Counted from the stretch's first letter, positions 26,762-34,589 are shown. The stretch is DNA of 64,000 bases from CBDAQV01 sp965199335 (GCA_965199335.1 CBDAQZ010000004.1:62001-126000); one strand, 5' to 3'. Program-made: numbers and translations. Notes: a model not told the origin generated them from the letters alone.

Positions 26762-27496
26762 ATGGCAAATGAAACCAAGAAGGGCGCGACTGGCGCCAAG
26801 GATGCCAAGGCCAAGACAGCCAAGGCTCCGACCGCCGACGACGCGAAGGCAAAGAAGGCTGCGAAGCCGAAGGCCGGATCCGCGACGACCGACGCTGGCG
26901 AAGCAAAGGCTGCGGCGCCGGCCAAGCCCGTGATCCCGAAGCGTACCGGCCCTTACACGCCACGTCTGCAGACGTATTACAAGACGGACGTCGTGCCGAA
27001 GATGAAGGAGAAGTTCGGTTATGCGAACGTCTACCAGATTCCGAAGCTGGACAAGATCGTGATCAACATGGGCGTGGGCGAAGCGACGGCGGACACCCGC
27101 CGCATCCAGTCCGCGCTGGCCGATCTGACCGCGATTTCCGGCCAGAAGCCGATCGTCACCAAGTCACGCAAGTCGATCGCACAGTTCAAGCTGCGCGAAG
27201 GCATGCCGATCGGTGTGAAGGTGACGCTGCGCCGCGCACGGATGTACGAATTCCTTGACCGCCTGGTCACGATAGCCCTGCCGCGCGTCCGCGATTTCCG
27301 TGGCATTCCGGGCAACAGCTTCGACGGCAACGGCAACTACGCCATGGGCCTGAAGGAGCAGATCGTGTTCCCGGAAATCGATTACGACAAGATCGACATG
27401 GTGCGCGGAATGGACATCGTGATCTGCACGACGGCCAGCAACGACGACGAGGCAAAAGAGCTGCTGCGCGGCTTCAACTTGCCGTTCATATCCTGA
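26762..27496 (+). CDS. rplE: 50S ribosomal protein L5 with a basic/alanine-rich N-terminal extension
   Basis: L5 contacts 5S rRNA and the P-site tRNA. The canonical ~180-residue protein starts near RTGPYTPRLQTYYKTDVVPK. It is preceded here by roughly 60 residues rich in Ala, Lys, Thr and Asp (KKGATGAKDAKAKTAKAPTA and similar). The start is set by the only upstream ATG, at 26762, which follows the rplX stop by 11 bp and continues in frame without a break. The core includes IVINMGVGEATADTRRIQSA and the end DDEAKELLRGFNLPFIS. Confidence 0.97.
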   Translation: MANETKKGATGAKDAKAKTAKAPTADDAKAKKAAKPKAGSATTDAGEAKAAAPAKPVIPKRTGPYTPRLQTYYKTDVVPKMKEKFGYANVYQIPKLDKIVINMGVGEATADTRRIQSALADLTAISGQKPIVTKSRKSIAQFKLREGMPIGVKVTLRRARMYEFLDRLVTIALPRVRDFRGIPGNSFDGNGNYAMGLKEQIVFPEIDYDKIDMVRGMDIVICTTASNDDEAKELLRGFNLPFIS

Positions 27497-27516
27497 GAAC
27501 GGCGGAGAAACGATAA

Positions 27517-27822
27517 ATGGCTAAGAAATCTTCCATCGAAAAGAACAACCGCCGTCGGCGCATGACGAAATCGGCCGCGCCTAAGCGCGACCGTCTGAAG
27601 GCGATCATCATGGACAAGGACGTGAGCGCGGAAGAGCGTTTCACCGCCCAGCTGAAGCTGGCCGAAATGCCGCGCAACGGCGCCAAGGTCCGCATCCGCA
27701 ACCGCTGCGAACTGACGGGGCGTAGCCGCGCCGTCTATCGCCGCTTCAAGCTGTCGCGCATCATGCTGCGCAAGCTTGCGTCCGAGGGATTGATCCCCGG
27801 CGTCACGAAATCAAGCTGGTAA
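27517..27822 (+). CDS. rpsN: 30S ribosomal protein S14 (zinc-independent long form)
   Basis: At 101 residues this is the long C-minus form of S14, lacking the two CxxC zinc pairs of the short form. The motifs are KKSSIEKNNRRRRMTKSAAP, RNRCELTGRSRAVYRRFKLS and the end GLIPGVTKSSW. Using a zinc-independent form is usual in proteobacteria. It follows rplE. Confidence 0.99.
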   Translation: MAKKSSIEKNNRRRRMTKSAAPKRDRLKAIIMDKDVSAEERFTAQLKLAEMPRNGAKVRIRNRCELTGRSRAVYRRFKLSRIMLRKLASEGLIPGVTKSSW

Positions 27823-27837
27823 GGGATATCATAAACC

Positions 27838-28239
27838 ATGTCATTAAGTGATCCCATTGGCGATATGCTCACCCGTATCCGCAACGGTCAGCAAGCCCGC
27901 AAGGCAACCATCGAATGCCCTTCCTCGAAGGTTCGCATCGCGATTCTGAACGTGTTGCAGAGCGAAGGCTACATCCGCGGTTATACCGTGGAGAAGCAGA
28001 CGGTCGGCGGCGGCGACAAATGTCTGATCGAGCTGAAGTACCACGAGGGCGAACGCGTGATCAAAGAGATCGCGCGCGTGTCCAAGCCGGGGCGCCGCGT
28101 CTATTCGAAAGTCACCGATCTGCCACGGGTCTATAACGGCCTTGGTATTTTGATCATCTCCACGCCGAAAGGCATCATGTCGGACAACCAGGCCCGCGAC
28201 GAAAACGTCGGTGGCGAGGTTCTGTGCCGGGTATTCTGA
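27838..28239 (+). CDS. rpsH: 30S ribosomal protein S8
   Basis: S8 (133 residues) is a primary 16S rRNA binder; in E. coli it represses the spc operon. Hallmarks are SDPIGDMLTRIRNGQQARKA and the C-terminal GLGILIISTPKGIMSDNQAR followed by GGEVLCRVF. Length is normal. A repression site at the rplX-rplE boundary was not identifiable by eye. Confidence 0.99.
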   Translation: MSLSDPIGDMLTRIRNGQQARKATIECPSSKVRIAILNVLQSEGYIRGYTVEKQTVGGGDKCLIELKYHEGERVIKEIARVSKPGRRVYSKVTDLPRVYNGLGILIISTPKGIMSDNQARDENVGGEVLCRVF

Positions 28240-28251
28240 GGATTTAAGGTC

Positions 28252-28785
28252 ATGTCACGTATCGGCAAAAATCCAATCGAAATCCCCAAGGGTGTCGACG
28301 TTCAGGTCAACGGCCAGACCGTTTCGGCCAAGGGCAAGCTGGGCCAGTCGACGCTTACCATCGTCGACGACATCGCGATCGCTTTCGCCGATGGCAAGAT
28401 CACTCTGTCTCTCCGCGCCGATACGCGCCGGGCGCGCGGCATGTGGGGCACATCGCGCAGCAACCTGTCCAACCTGGTCAACGGTGTCGCCAACGGCTTC
28501 ACCGAAACCCTGGAGATCACCGGCGTCGGTTACCGTGCCGCCGTCCAGGGCAAGGAGCTGGTGATGGCGCTGGGCTTTACCCATGAAGTGAAGTACACGA
28601 TCCCTACCGGCGTCACCGTCGTCTGCGAAAAGCCGACCTCGATCAAACTGACCGGTCCCAACAAGCAGCAAATCGGCCAGATCGCCGCCGAGCTGCGTTC
28701 GTGGCGTCCGCCAGAGCCTTACAAGGGCAAGGGCGTGAAGTACGAATCCGAAACGATCCGCCGCAAGGAAGGCAAGAAGAAGTAA
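28252..28785 (+). CDS. rplF: 50S ribosomal protein L6
   Basis: L6 (177 residues) has two duplicated alpha/beta domains and binds near the sarcin-ricin loop. Typical elements are SRIGKNPIEIPKGVDVQVNG, LEITGVGYRAAVQGKELVMA and the C-terminal RPPEPYKGKGVKYESETIRR with EGKKK. It ends one base before the rplR start. Confidence 0.99.
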   Translation: MSRIGKNPIEIPKGVDVQVNGQTVSAKGKLGQSTLTIVDDIAIAFADGKITLSLRADTRRARGMWGTSRSNLSNLVNGVANGFTETLEITGVGYRAAVQGKELVMALGFTHEVKYTIPTGVTVVCEKPTSIKLTGPNKQQIGQIAAELRSWRPPEPYKGKGVKYESETIRRKEGKKK

Positions 28786-28786
28786 A

Positions 28787-29143
28787 ATGGACAAGCAACT
28801 CGCACAACATAAGCGCAAGCTTCGCCTGCGTGCCCGCCTGCGGAGCCTGCCGAACGTCCGTCCGCGCCTTACCGCGCATACGACGAACCATCATGCCTAC
28901 GCGCAGATCATCGACGATGCCGCCGGCCACACGCTGGCGTCCGCCTCGACCCTCGACGCGTCCTTCGACAAGAACAAGTTTGGTGCGGATGTCGAATCCG
29001 CGAAGGCAGTGGGCAAGCTGCTGGCCGAACGTGCAAAGGCGGCAGGCGTAAGCCAGGTTCGTTTCGACCGCGGTGGTAAAATCTTTCACGGACGCATCCG
29101 CGCGCTGGCCGAAGGCGCGCGCGAAGGCGGACTGGACTTCTAA
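28787..29143 (+). CDS. rplR: 50S ribosomal protein L18
   Basis: L18 (118 residues) binds 5S rRNA together with L5. The family core is KLRLRARLRSLPNVRPRLTA, then NHHAYAQIIDDAAGHTLASA and the end FDRGGKIFHGRIRALAEGAR. Length and position in the spc order are normal. Confidence 0.99.
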   Translation: MDKQLAQHKRKLRLRARLRSLPNVRPRLTAHTTNHHAYAQIIDDAAGHTLASASTLDASFDKNKFGADVESAKAVGKLLAERAKAAGVSQVRFDRGGKIFHGRIRALAEGAREGGLDF

Positions 29144-29155
29144 GGAATATCGCAA

Positions 29156-29728
29156 ATGGCAAGAGAAGAGAGACGCGGCGAACGCGGCGGTCGTAACCGC
29201 GAAGAACGCGGCGAAGAAAACGAACTGATCGAAAAGCTGGTCAGCATCAACCGCGTCGCCAAGGTGGTGAAGGGCGGACGGCGCTTCGGCTTCGCGGCGC
29301 TCGTCGTCGTCGGCGACGGCAAGGGCCGCGTCGGCCACGGCGCCGGCAAGGCGAAGGAAGTGCCCGAGGCTATCCGCAAGGCAACCGACCAGGCCAAGAA
29401 GACCATGGTCCGCGTGCCGTTGCGCGAGGGTCGCACCCTTCACCACGACCTCAAGGGCAATTTCGGCGCAGGCGCCGTGGTCCTGCGTGGCGCTCCCGCC
29501 GGTACCGGCGTTATCGCCGGTGGCCCGATGCGCGCCGTATTCGAAGCCCTGGGCGTTCAGGACGTGGTGGCGAAATCCACCGGGTCCTCCAACCCGCACA
29601 ACATGGTCAAGGCGACGTTCGCCGCGCTGACCAACATGACCAGCCCGCGTTCGGTCGCGGCTCGTCGTGGCAAGCGCGTCAACGACATCCTGCCCAAGAA
29701 GGACGCTGCTGAAGCGGAGGCTGCATAA
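29156..29728 (+). CDS. rpsE: 30S ribosomal protein S5
   Basis: S5 lies at the mRNA entry site and affects accuracy. The 190-residue protein has an Arg/Glu-rich head (AREERRGERGGRNREERGEE). The double-stranded RNA-binding-like domain follows, with VSINRVAKVVKGGRRFGFAA and GDGKGRVGHGAGKAKEVPEA, then GSSNPHNMVKATFAALTNM. The head is longer than in E. coli but usual in alphaproteobacteria. It abuts rpmD. Confidence 0.99.
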   Translation: MAREERRGERGGRNREERGEENELIEKLVSINRVAKVVKGGRRFGFAALVVVGDGKGRVGHGAGKAKEVPEAIRKATDQAKKTMVRVPLREGRTLHHDLKGNFGAGAVVLRGAPAGTGVIAGGPMRAVFEALGVQDVVAKSTGSSNPHNMVKATFAALTNMTSPRSVAARRGKRVNDILPKKDAAEAEAA

Positions 29729-30055
29729 ATGGTCGACCAGGAAGACAAGAAGGCTCCTGCCAAGAAGCCGGCGGCTACAAAGCCGAAGGCAACCGTGGCC
29801 GCTGCCCAGAAGGCTGAAAAGCCTGTGGTAAAGGCATCTGCACAGCCGAAGGCGGCAAAGGCGGCTCCCTCGGGCGCTACCGTCACGGTAACGCAGACCG
29901 GCAGCCCGATCGGCCGCCCCGAATATCAGCGCCAGACCCTGAAGGGCCTGGGACTGAACAAGATCCGCCGTACCCGCACGCTCGAGGATACGCCGGCAAT
30001 ACGCGGCATGATCGAAGCCGTGAAGCACCTGGTGCGCGTTGGCGACGCCAAATAA
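29729..30055 (+). CDS. rpmD: 50S ribosomal protein L30 with an N-terminal extension
   Basis: L30 is normally about 60 residues. Here the canonical core (TVTVTQTGSPIGRPEYQRQT, then LGLNKIRRTRTLEDTPAIRG) follows about 50 residues of Lys/Ala/Pro-rich sequence containing KKAPAKKPAATKPKATVAAA, so the product has 108 residues. The start follows the rpsE stop directly, and no other in-frame ATG lies close before the core. Confidence 0.96.
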   Translation: MVDQEDKKAPAKKPAATKPKATVAAAQKAEKPVVKASAQPKAAKAAPSGATVTVTQTGSPIGRPEYQRQTLKGLGLNKIRRTRTLEDTPAIRGMIEAVKHLVRVGDAK

Positions 30056-30070
30056 GATTGGAAGAGTGAC

Positions 30071-30601
30071 ATGAAACTGAACGAAATTCGCGAGAACGAC
30101 GGCGCCCACAAGCGCCGGATGCGCATCGGCCGCGGTATCGGCTCCGGCAAGGGCAAGACCGGCGGCCGCGGCGGCAAGGGCCAGACCGCGCGTACCGGCG
30201 TCGCCATCAACGGCTTCGAGGGCGGGCAGATGCCCCTGCACCGCCGTATGCCGAAGCGCGGCTTCAACAAGCCGAACCGCGACAGCTACGTCGTCATCAA
30301 CCTGTCGACCCTGGAAAAGGCCTTCGAAGCCAAGAAGATCGACGGCAAGAGCGCGTTGACCGCCGAAAGCCTGATCGAAGCCGGAATCATCCGCCGTTCG
30401 CGCGATGGCATCCGCCTGCTGGCCAAGGGCGCATTGACCCGCAAGGTCGATATCGAGGTCAGTGGCGCTTCCGCTGCCGCGATTGCCGCTGTCGAAAAGG
30501 CAGGCGGTTCGGTCAAGGTGCTGCCGAAGCCGATCGCTTTTGCCGATCAGCCCGCCAGCAAGGAACGCGCTGCGAAAAGAGCCGCCGCGAAGTCGCTGTA
30601 A
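30071..30601 (+). CDS. rplO: 50S ribosomal protein L15
   Basis: L15 is a late-stage assembly protein of the large subunit. The 176-residue length is somewhat above the E. coli form because of a basic, Ala-rich C-terminus (ERAAKRAAAKSL). The glycine-rich head RRMRIGRGIGSGKGKTGGRG and the GFEGGQMPLHRRMPKRGF segment are diagnostic. Two hairpins separate it from secY. Confidence 0.99.
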   Translation: MKLNEIRENDGAHKRRMRIGRGIGSGKGKTGGRGGKGQTARTGVAINGFEGGQMPLHRRMPKRGFNKPNRDSYVVINLSTLEKAFEAKKIDGKSALTAESLIEAGIIRRSRDGIRLLAKGALTRKVDIEVSGASAAAIAAVEKAGGSVKVLPKPIAFADQPASKERAAKRAAAKSL

Positions 30602-30609
30602 GTAATTAC

Positions 30610-30636
30610 TCGGCCCCTTCCATCGGAAGGGGCCGA
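30610..30636 (+). terminator. Strong hairpin between rplO and secY
   Basis: A perfect 12-bp stem (TCGGCCCCTTCC / GGAAGGGGCCGA) with a three-base loop follows the rplO stop by 9 bp. It lacks a downstream T-run, so it may be a processing or attenuation site rather than a full intrinsic terminator. Confidence 0.55.
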
Positions 30637-30650
30637 ACGCCAAGCGGGCG

Positions 30651-30703
30651 GGTGAGGGATTGAATAATCGCTTTCCTCATCCTACCCTCTCCCCCGAGGG
30701 AGA
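30651..30703. repeat. Palindromic CTCTCCC/GGGAGA-type intergenic repeat
   Basis: GGTGAGG (30651-30657) pairs with CCTCATCC (near 30676-30682), and TCTCCC/GGGAGA (30688-30703) forms a small hairpin. This arrangement of GGTGAGGGA and CCCTCTCCC blocks is common as an interspersed intergenic repeat in GC-rich proteobacteria. Whether it recurs in this genome cannot be checked here. Confidence 0.45.
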
Positions 30704-30745
30704 CGGATAGTGCCGATCCCCCTTATCTGACTTCTGGAACCCTGA

Positions 30746-32095
30746 ATGGCTTCTCACGCCGAACAACTTGCCGCCAGTTTGAACCTCGGGGCTTTCTCCA
30801 AGGCGACCGAGCTCAAGAAACGCTTGTGGTTCACCCTGATGGCGGTGATCGTCTACCGCATCGGAACCTATATCCCCCTGCCCGGCGTCGATCCCCAGGC
30901 GATGGCGCATATCTTCCAGCAAAAGGGCGGCGGCGGCATTCTGGACATGTTCAACATGTTCTCCGGCGGCGCGTTGCAGCGCATGACCATCTTCGCCCTG
31001 AACGTGATGCCCTATGTTTCGGCATCGATCATCCTGCAGATGATGAGCGCGGCGGTTCCGGCGCTGGACACCCTGAAAAAGGAAGGCGAGGCGGGGCGCA
31101 AGCGCATGAACCAGTACACCCGCTACCTGACGGTCATCCTGGCGGCGGTGCAGGGCTACGGCCTGGCGTTCGGCATCGAGGCGATGGGCAGGTCCAGCGG
31201 TCATCCCGCCGTGATCGATCCCGGCTTCTTTTTCCGTGTCACGACCACCATCACGCTGATCGGGGGGACCGTGTTCCTGATGTGGCTGGGCGAGCAGATC
31301 ACGGCGCGCGGCATCGGCCAGGGCGTTTCGGTCATCATTTTCTCGGGCATCGTCGCCAATCTGCCGCGCGCGCTGATCCAGCTTCTGGACCTTGCCCGCA
31401 CCGGCGCGATTTCCACGCCGCTGATGCTGGGCGCGATCATACTGGTGGTGGCGGTGATCGCCTTCATCGTGTTCATGGAACGCGCGCAGCGGCGGGTCGT
31501 GATCCAGTATCCCAAGCGCAACCAGGGAAACAAGGTCAGCCAGGCGCAATCGACCTTCATGCCGCTCAAGGTCAACAATGCCAACGTCATGCCGCCCATC
31601 CTGGCATCGGCGCTATTGTCTCTGCCCTTGACCGCCCTTGGCTTCCTGGGCGCGGACAAGACCGGATGGCTGGGCCAGATGAGCGCGCAGCTGAGCCCCG
31701 GCCGGCTGATCTACACCATCCTCTACACGCTGATGATCGTGTACTTCACGTTCTTCTACACCGCGATCGCCTTCAACCCGGCTGAAACCGCCGACAATCT
31801 GCGCAAGAACGGCGCCTTCGTTCCCGGTATCAAGCCCGGCAAGAACACCGCCGATTATCTCGACTACGTGCTGACGCGCATCTCGGTCCTGGGCGCTGCC
31901 TATCTGGTCGCGGTCTGCCTGTTTCCGCAGTTCCTGATCTCGCATTTCGCCCTGCCCTTCTATCTCGGCGGCACAAGCCTGCTGATCGCGGTGACCATTC
32001 CGCTGGATATCATGGCGCAGATCCATTCGCATCTGATCGCGCAGCAATACGAGACGCGCTTCAAGAAGGCGCGGTTGCGCGGCCGTACCCGATGA
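30746..32095 (+). CDS. secY: Preprotein translocase subunit SecY
   Basis: SecY is the channel of the Sec translocon. The 449-residue protein has ten membrane segments. Landmarks are RIGTYIPLPGVDPQAMAHIF near the start, MNQYTRYLTVILAAVQGYGL, the NNANVMPPILASALLSLP segment before TM7, and the C-terminal MAQIHSHLIAQQYETRFKKA. The length is normal for alphaproteobacteria. It is separated from rplO by about 145 bp with hairpins, so its level may be tuned apart from the ribosomal genes. Confidence 0.99.
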   Translation: MASHAEQLAASLNLGAFSKATELKKRLWFTLMAVIVYRIGTYIPLPGVDPQAMAHIFQQKGGGGILDMFNMFSGGALQRMTIFALNVMPYVSASIILQMMSAAVPALDTLKKEGEAGRKRMNQYTRYLTVILAAVQGYGLAFGIEAMGRSSGHPAVIDPGFFFRVTTTITLIGGTVFLMWLGEQITARGIGQGVSVIIFSGIVANLPRALIQLLDLARTGAISTPLMLGAIILVVAVIAFIVFMERAQRRVVIQYPKRNQGNKVSQAQSTFMPLKVNNANVMPPILASALLSLPLTALGFLGADKTGWLGQMSAQLSPGRLIYTILYTLMIVYFTFFYTAIAFNPAETADNLRKNGAFVPGIKPGKNTADYLDYVLTRISVLGAAYLVAVCLFPQFLISHFALPFYLGGTSLLIAVTIPLDIMAQIHSHLIAQQYETRFKKARLRGRTR

Positions 32096-32105
32096 GGCGG
32101 GCCCG

Positions 32106-32762
32106 ATGAACCTGATCCTGCTGGGTCCACCCGGTGCCGGTAAGGGCACCCAGGCAAAGAAGCTGGAACAGGCTCATGGCTGCGTCCAGCTTTCCAGCGG
32201 CGACCTGTTCCGCCAGCACATCGCCGCGCAGGACGATCTGGGCCGCGAGGCGCAAGCCTATATCGACAAGGGCAACCTGGTCCCCGACGACCTGACCATC
32301 CGCATGCTGGAAGCCGAGATCGACAGCCCGCGCTGCAAAAACGGCTTCCTTCTCGACGGCTTCATCCGCACCATCCCGCAAGCCGAGGCGCTGGACCGTA
32401 TGCTGCAGGGCCGCGGCCTGAAGCTGGATGCGGTGATTGAGCTGAAGGTCGACGAGGCGGCGCTGCTCAAGCGCATCACCGGCCGATTCAGCTGCGCCAC
32501 CTGCGGCACGGGTTATAACGATTATCTGAAGCCGACGGCAGTCGCCGGTACCTGCGACGTCTGCGGCGGCCACGACTTCACTCGCCGCGCCGACGATAAC
32601 GAGGAAGCGTTCGAAAACCGGATGCAGAAATACCGCGATGAGACAATGCCGGTGCTGCCTTACTACAAGGCCAAGGGTCTGCTGCATTCCGTGGACGCGA
32701 TGGCGGAGATCGATCAGGTGGCCGAGCAGATCGAAGCGATACTGGAAAAAGCGGACGCCTAG
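32106..32762 (+). CDS. adk: Adenylate kinase (zinc-binding LID form)
   Basis: Adenylate kinase interconverts ATP and AMP with two ADP. The 218-residue protein has the P-loop GPPGAGKGTQAKKLE, the AMP-binding segment LSSGDLFRQHIAAQDDLG and DGFIRTIPQAEALD. The long LID domain holds two cysteine pairs, CATC and CDVC, which probably bind structural zinc. This zinc LID is more typical of Gram-positive enzymes but occurs in some proteobacteria. In many genomes adk is followed by rpsM; here a repeat and an L,D-transpeptidase follow instead. Confidence 0.98.
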   Translation: MNLILLGPPGAGKGTQAKKLEQAHGCVQLSSGDLFRQHIAAQDDLGREAQAYIDKGNLVPDDLTIRMLEAEIDSPRCKNGFLLDGFIRTIPQAEALDRMLQGRGLKLDAVIELKVDEAALLKRITGRFSCATCGTGYNDYLKPTAVAGTCDVCGGHDFTRRADDNEEAFENRMQKYRDETMPVLPYYKAKGLLHSVDAMAEIDQVAEQIEAILEKADA

Positions 32763-32772
32763 TTACATTTAT

Positions 32773-32870
32773 CGTTATCCCGGTCGACACGAAGTGGCGA
32801 AACGGGATCTTTCTACACTCGTGGCCTAAAGATCCCGGCTCAAGGGCTTTACGCTTGTCCGGGATGACAG
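32773..32870. repeat. Double-hairpin palindromic intergenic repeat (REP-like)
   Basis: Two units of ATCCCG...CGGGAT follow adk: 32777-32808 and 32832-32865. In addition GGGATCTTT at 32804-32812 is a perfect inverted match to AAAGATCCC at 32828-32836, and the outer arms GTTATCCCGG and CCGGGATGAC also pair. Such GTCATCCCGG-type palindromes are widespread interspersed repeats in alphaproteobacteria. It lies between the converging adk and L,D-transpeptidase genes and could act as a bidirectional transcription stop. Confidence 0.65.
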
Positions 32871-32883
32871 AGTTGAGATGGTA

Positions 32884-33384
32884 CTAAGGCAATATCATCA
32901 CCGGCGTGCCATCCTTCACGCTGGCATAAATCTCCTCGATCGCCTGGTTGTCGACCGCGATGCAGCCATTGGTCCAGTCGCCGGGATCGGAGACGTTGTG
33001 GATGCCGTTCGGCAGGCCGTGGATCATGACCTCGCCACCCGGCGGCACGCCCATCAGCGTCGCGTTGCCGCGATCTTCCGGGCCGGGATAGGAGATGCCC
33101 AGCGACAGGTGATACTTGCTGTTCGGGTTGTGGCGGTTGATCGTGTACAGGCCCTCGGGCGTGCGGCCGTCGCCTTCCTTGGTCTTCAGCCCATAGGGAT
33201 GGAAACCCAGATGGATGTCGTAGGTCCGGGTCAGCGTGCCGCTGTGGTACAATTCCATGATGTGGTCGGCCTTGTAGATCACCACCATGTCGGTAGAGGG
33301 CAGATTTGCCTCCACGGCCGCCATTGAAGCCGGTGCGGCGAACAGGTAGACAAGCAAGACAAAGGGCAGAAAAACTCTATTCAT
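32884..33384 (-). CDS. L,D-transpeptidase (YkuD domain), small exported form
   Basis: L,D-transpeptidases make 3-3 peptidoglycan cross-links or attach lipoproteins to the wall. From the ATG at 33384 the 166-residue protein has a signal peptide (MNRVFLPFVLLVYLFAAPAS) and one YkuD domain. The catalytic motif is MIHGLPNG...DWTNGCIAV, with the nucleophilic cysteine in NGC. It lacks LysM or other binding domains and resembles the murein-peptide YafK-type group. A start at 33396 is also possible. It is divergent from the next L,D-transpeptidase with almost no space between. Confidence 0.9.
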   Translation of the reverse strand: MNRVFLPFVLLVYLFAAPASMAAVEANLPSTDMVVIYKADHIMELYHSGTLTRTYDIHLGFHPYGLKTKEGDGRTPEGLYTINRHNPNSKYHLSLGISYPGPEDRGNATLMGVPPGGEVMIHGLPNGIHNVSDPGDWTNGCIAVDNQAIEEIYASVKDGTPVMILP

Positions 33385-33410
33385 TCGAACGACCAATGGA
33401 ATGCCACGGA

Positions 33411-34325
33411 ATGGCCATTATTTACCAGATATCAACTATCCGTTTCAAGGGCCTTGCGCTGACGGCGCTGTTGATAATGCTGATTACGGGTCCTGCCTTC
33501 GCGGGGGACCACGATTACCTGGGCGAGATGGATACGCATGTCGCCACGGCGGACGATACGTTCGTCGCCCTGGCGCAGAAATACGACATCGGATATGTCG
33601 AGCTGATCGCCGCCAACCCAGGCATCGATCCCTGGCTGCCCGGCGCAGGCACGAATATCGTTCTGCCCCTGCGTCATATCCTGCCCAACGCCCCGCATGA
33701 GGGGCTGGTGATCAATCTGGGCGAGATAAGGCTGTACTACTATCCGCCGGGCGGCGAGCCGCAGACTTTCGCCATCGGCATGGGCCGCGACGGCTTCATG
33801 ACGCCCAGCGGCAGCACTACCGTGGTGCGCAAGGCCGCCAACCCATCCTGGTACCGCACCGCCAGCGAACGGGCCGACAAGCCGGAGCTGCCTCCGGTAA
33901 TGCCGCCGGGGCCGGAAAACCCACTCGGTGCCTTTGCCTTGTATCTTGGCTGGCCAGCATATTTGATTCATGGGACGGACGATCCGCGCAGCGTCGGCAG
34001 GCTTGCCAGCCGCGGCTGCATCCGCATGTATCCGGAGGGAATTCAGGAATTGTATAACCGTGTGCCCATCGGCACCAAGGTGACCGTGGTCGACCAGCCG
34101 GTCAAATTCGCCACGATAGATGGCGAACTCTACGTGTCGGTATTTCCGTCTCGCCCGCAGGCGAACGAGCTGGAGGATCACAACAGTTTCACGCCGGCCG
34201 TGCCCGACGGGTTCACTAAAATGGTTTTGGCCGCCGCCGGTTCGAATACCAGTCGCTTGGACTGGGATGCGATCCGACAGGCGGCCAACGACCGTAAAGG
34301 CTATCCGGTCCGGATTACGAAGTAA
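33411..34325 (+). CDS. L,D-transpeptidase with LysM-like N-terminal domain (ErfK/YbiS type)
   Basis: This 304-residue exported enzyme starts at 33411. A hydrophobic signal (KGLALTALLIMLITGPAFAG) is followed by a LysM-like segment (TADDTFVALAQKYDIGYVEL ... NPGID) for wall binding. The YkuD domain comes next, with YLIHGTDDPRSVGRLASRGC, the catalytic cysteine being in SRGC, followed by IRMYPEG. The C-terminal ~50 residues are unusual and hydrophilic. Domain order and motifs match the ErfK/YbiS/YcfS enzymes that anchor Lpp; an alanine-rich lipoprotein is encoded just beyond, on the opposite strand. Confidence 0.92.
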   Translation: MAIIYQISTIRFKGLALTALLIMLITGPAFAGDHDYLGEMDTHVATADDTFVALAQKYDIGYVELIAANPGIDPWLPGAGTNIVLPLRHILPNAPHEGLVINLGEIRLYYYPPGGEPQTFAIGMGRDGFMTPSGSTTVVRKAANPSWYRTASERADKPELPPVMPPGPENPLGAFALYLGWPAYLIHGTDDPRSVGRLASRGCIRMYPEGIQELYNRVPIGTKVTVVDQPVKFATIDGELYVSVFPSRPQANELEDHNSFTPAVPDGFTKMVLAAAGSNTSRLDWDAIRQAANDRKGYPVRITK

Positions 34326-34343
34326 GCCGAACCGGAAGTCTTG

Positions 34344-34589
34344 TTACTTGCGCATACCGCTGGAGGTCATGCGGCCATCCTTGTCGGCAGCAGCTTCCGC
34401 GGCAGCCTGCGCAGCCTTTGCAGCAGCAGCGGCTTCCTGTGCGCTGCGGGCGGCCTGATCGGCGCGCTGTGCAGCGTCACGAGCATTCATGTTGGCGGCA
34501 TCGATCTGCTTGCGGCTGGACTCGTCCGAGCAAGCCGAAATCATGGCGGTGGCGCCAATCAAAGTCAGCACGGTTGCAATCTTCTTCAT
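34344..34589 (-). CDS. Alanine-zipper outer-membrane lipoprotein (Lpp-like)
   Basis: This 81-residue lipoprotein has a signal peptide ending in the lipobox ISAC (ATAMISAC|SDESS). A heptad-like alanine-rich helix follows (RADQAARSAQEAAAAAKAAQ), matching the Lpp alanine-zipper family. The C-terminus reads MTSSGMRK and ends in lysine, the residue by which E. coli Lpp is joined to peptidoglycan. With an ErfK-type L,D-transpeptidase encoded 18 bp away on the other strand, covalent anchoring is an attractive inference. Confidence 0.85.
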   Translation of the reverse strand: MKKIATVLTLIGATAMISACSDESSRKQIDAANMNARDAAQRADQAARSAQEAAAAAKAAQAAAEAAADKDGRMTSSGMRK

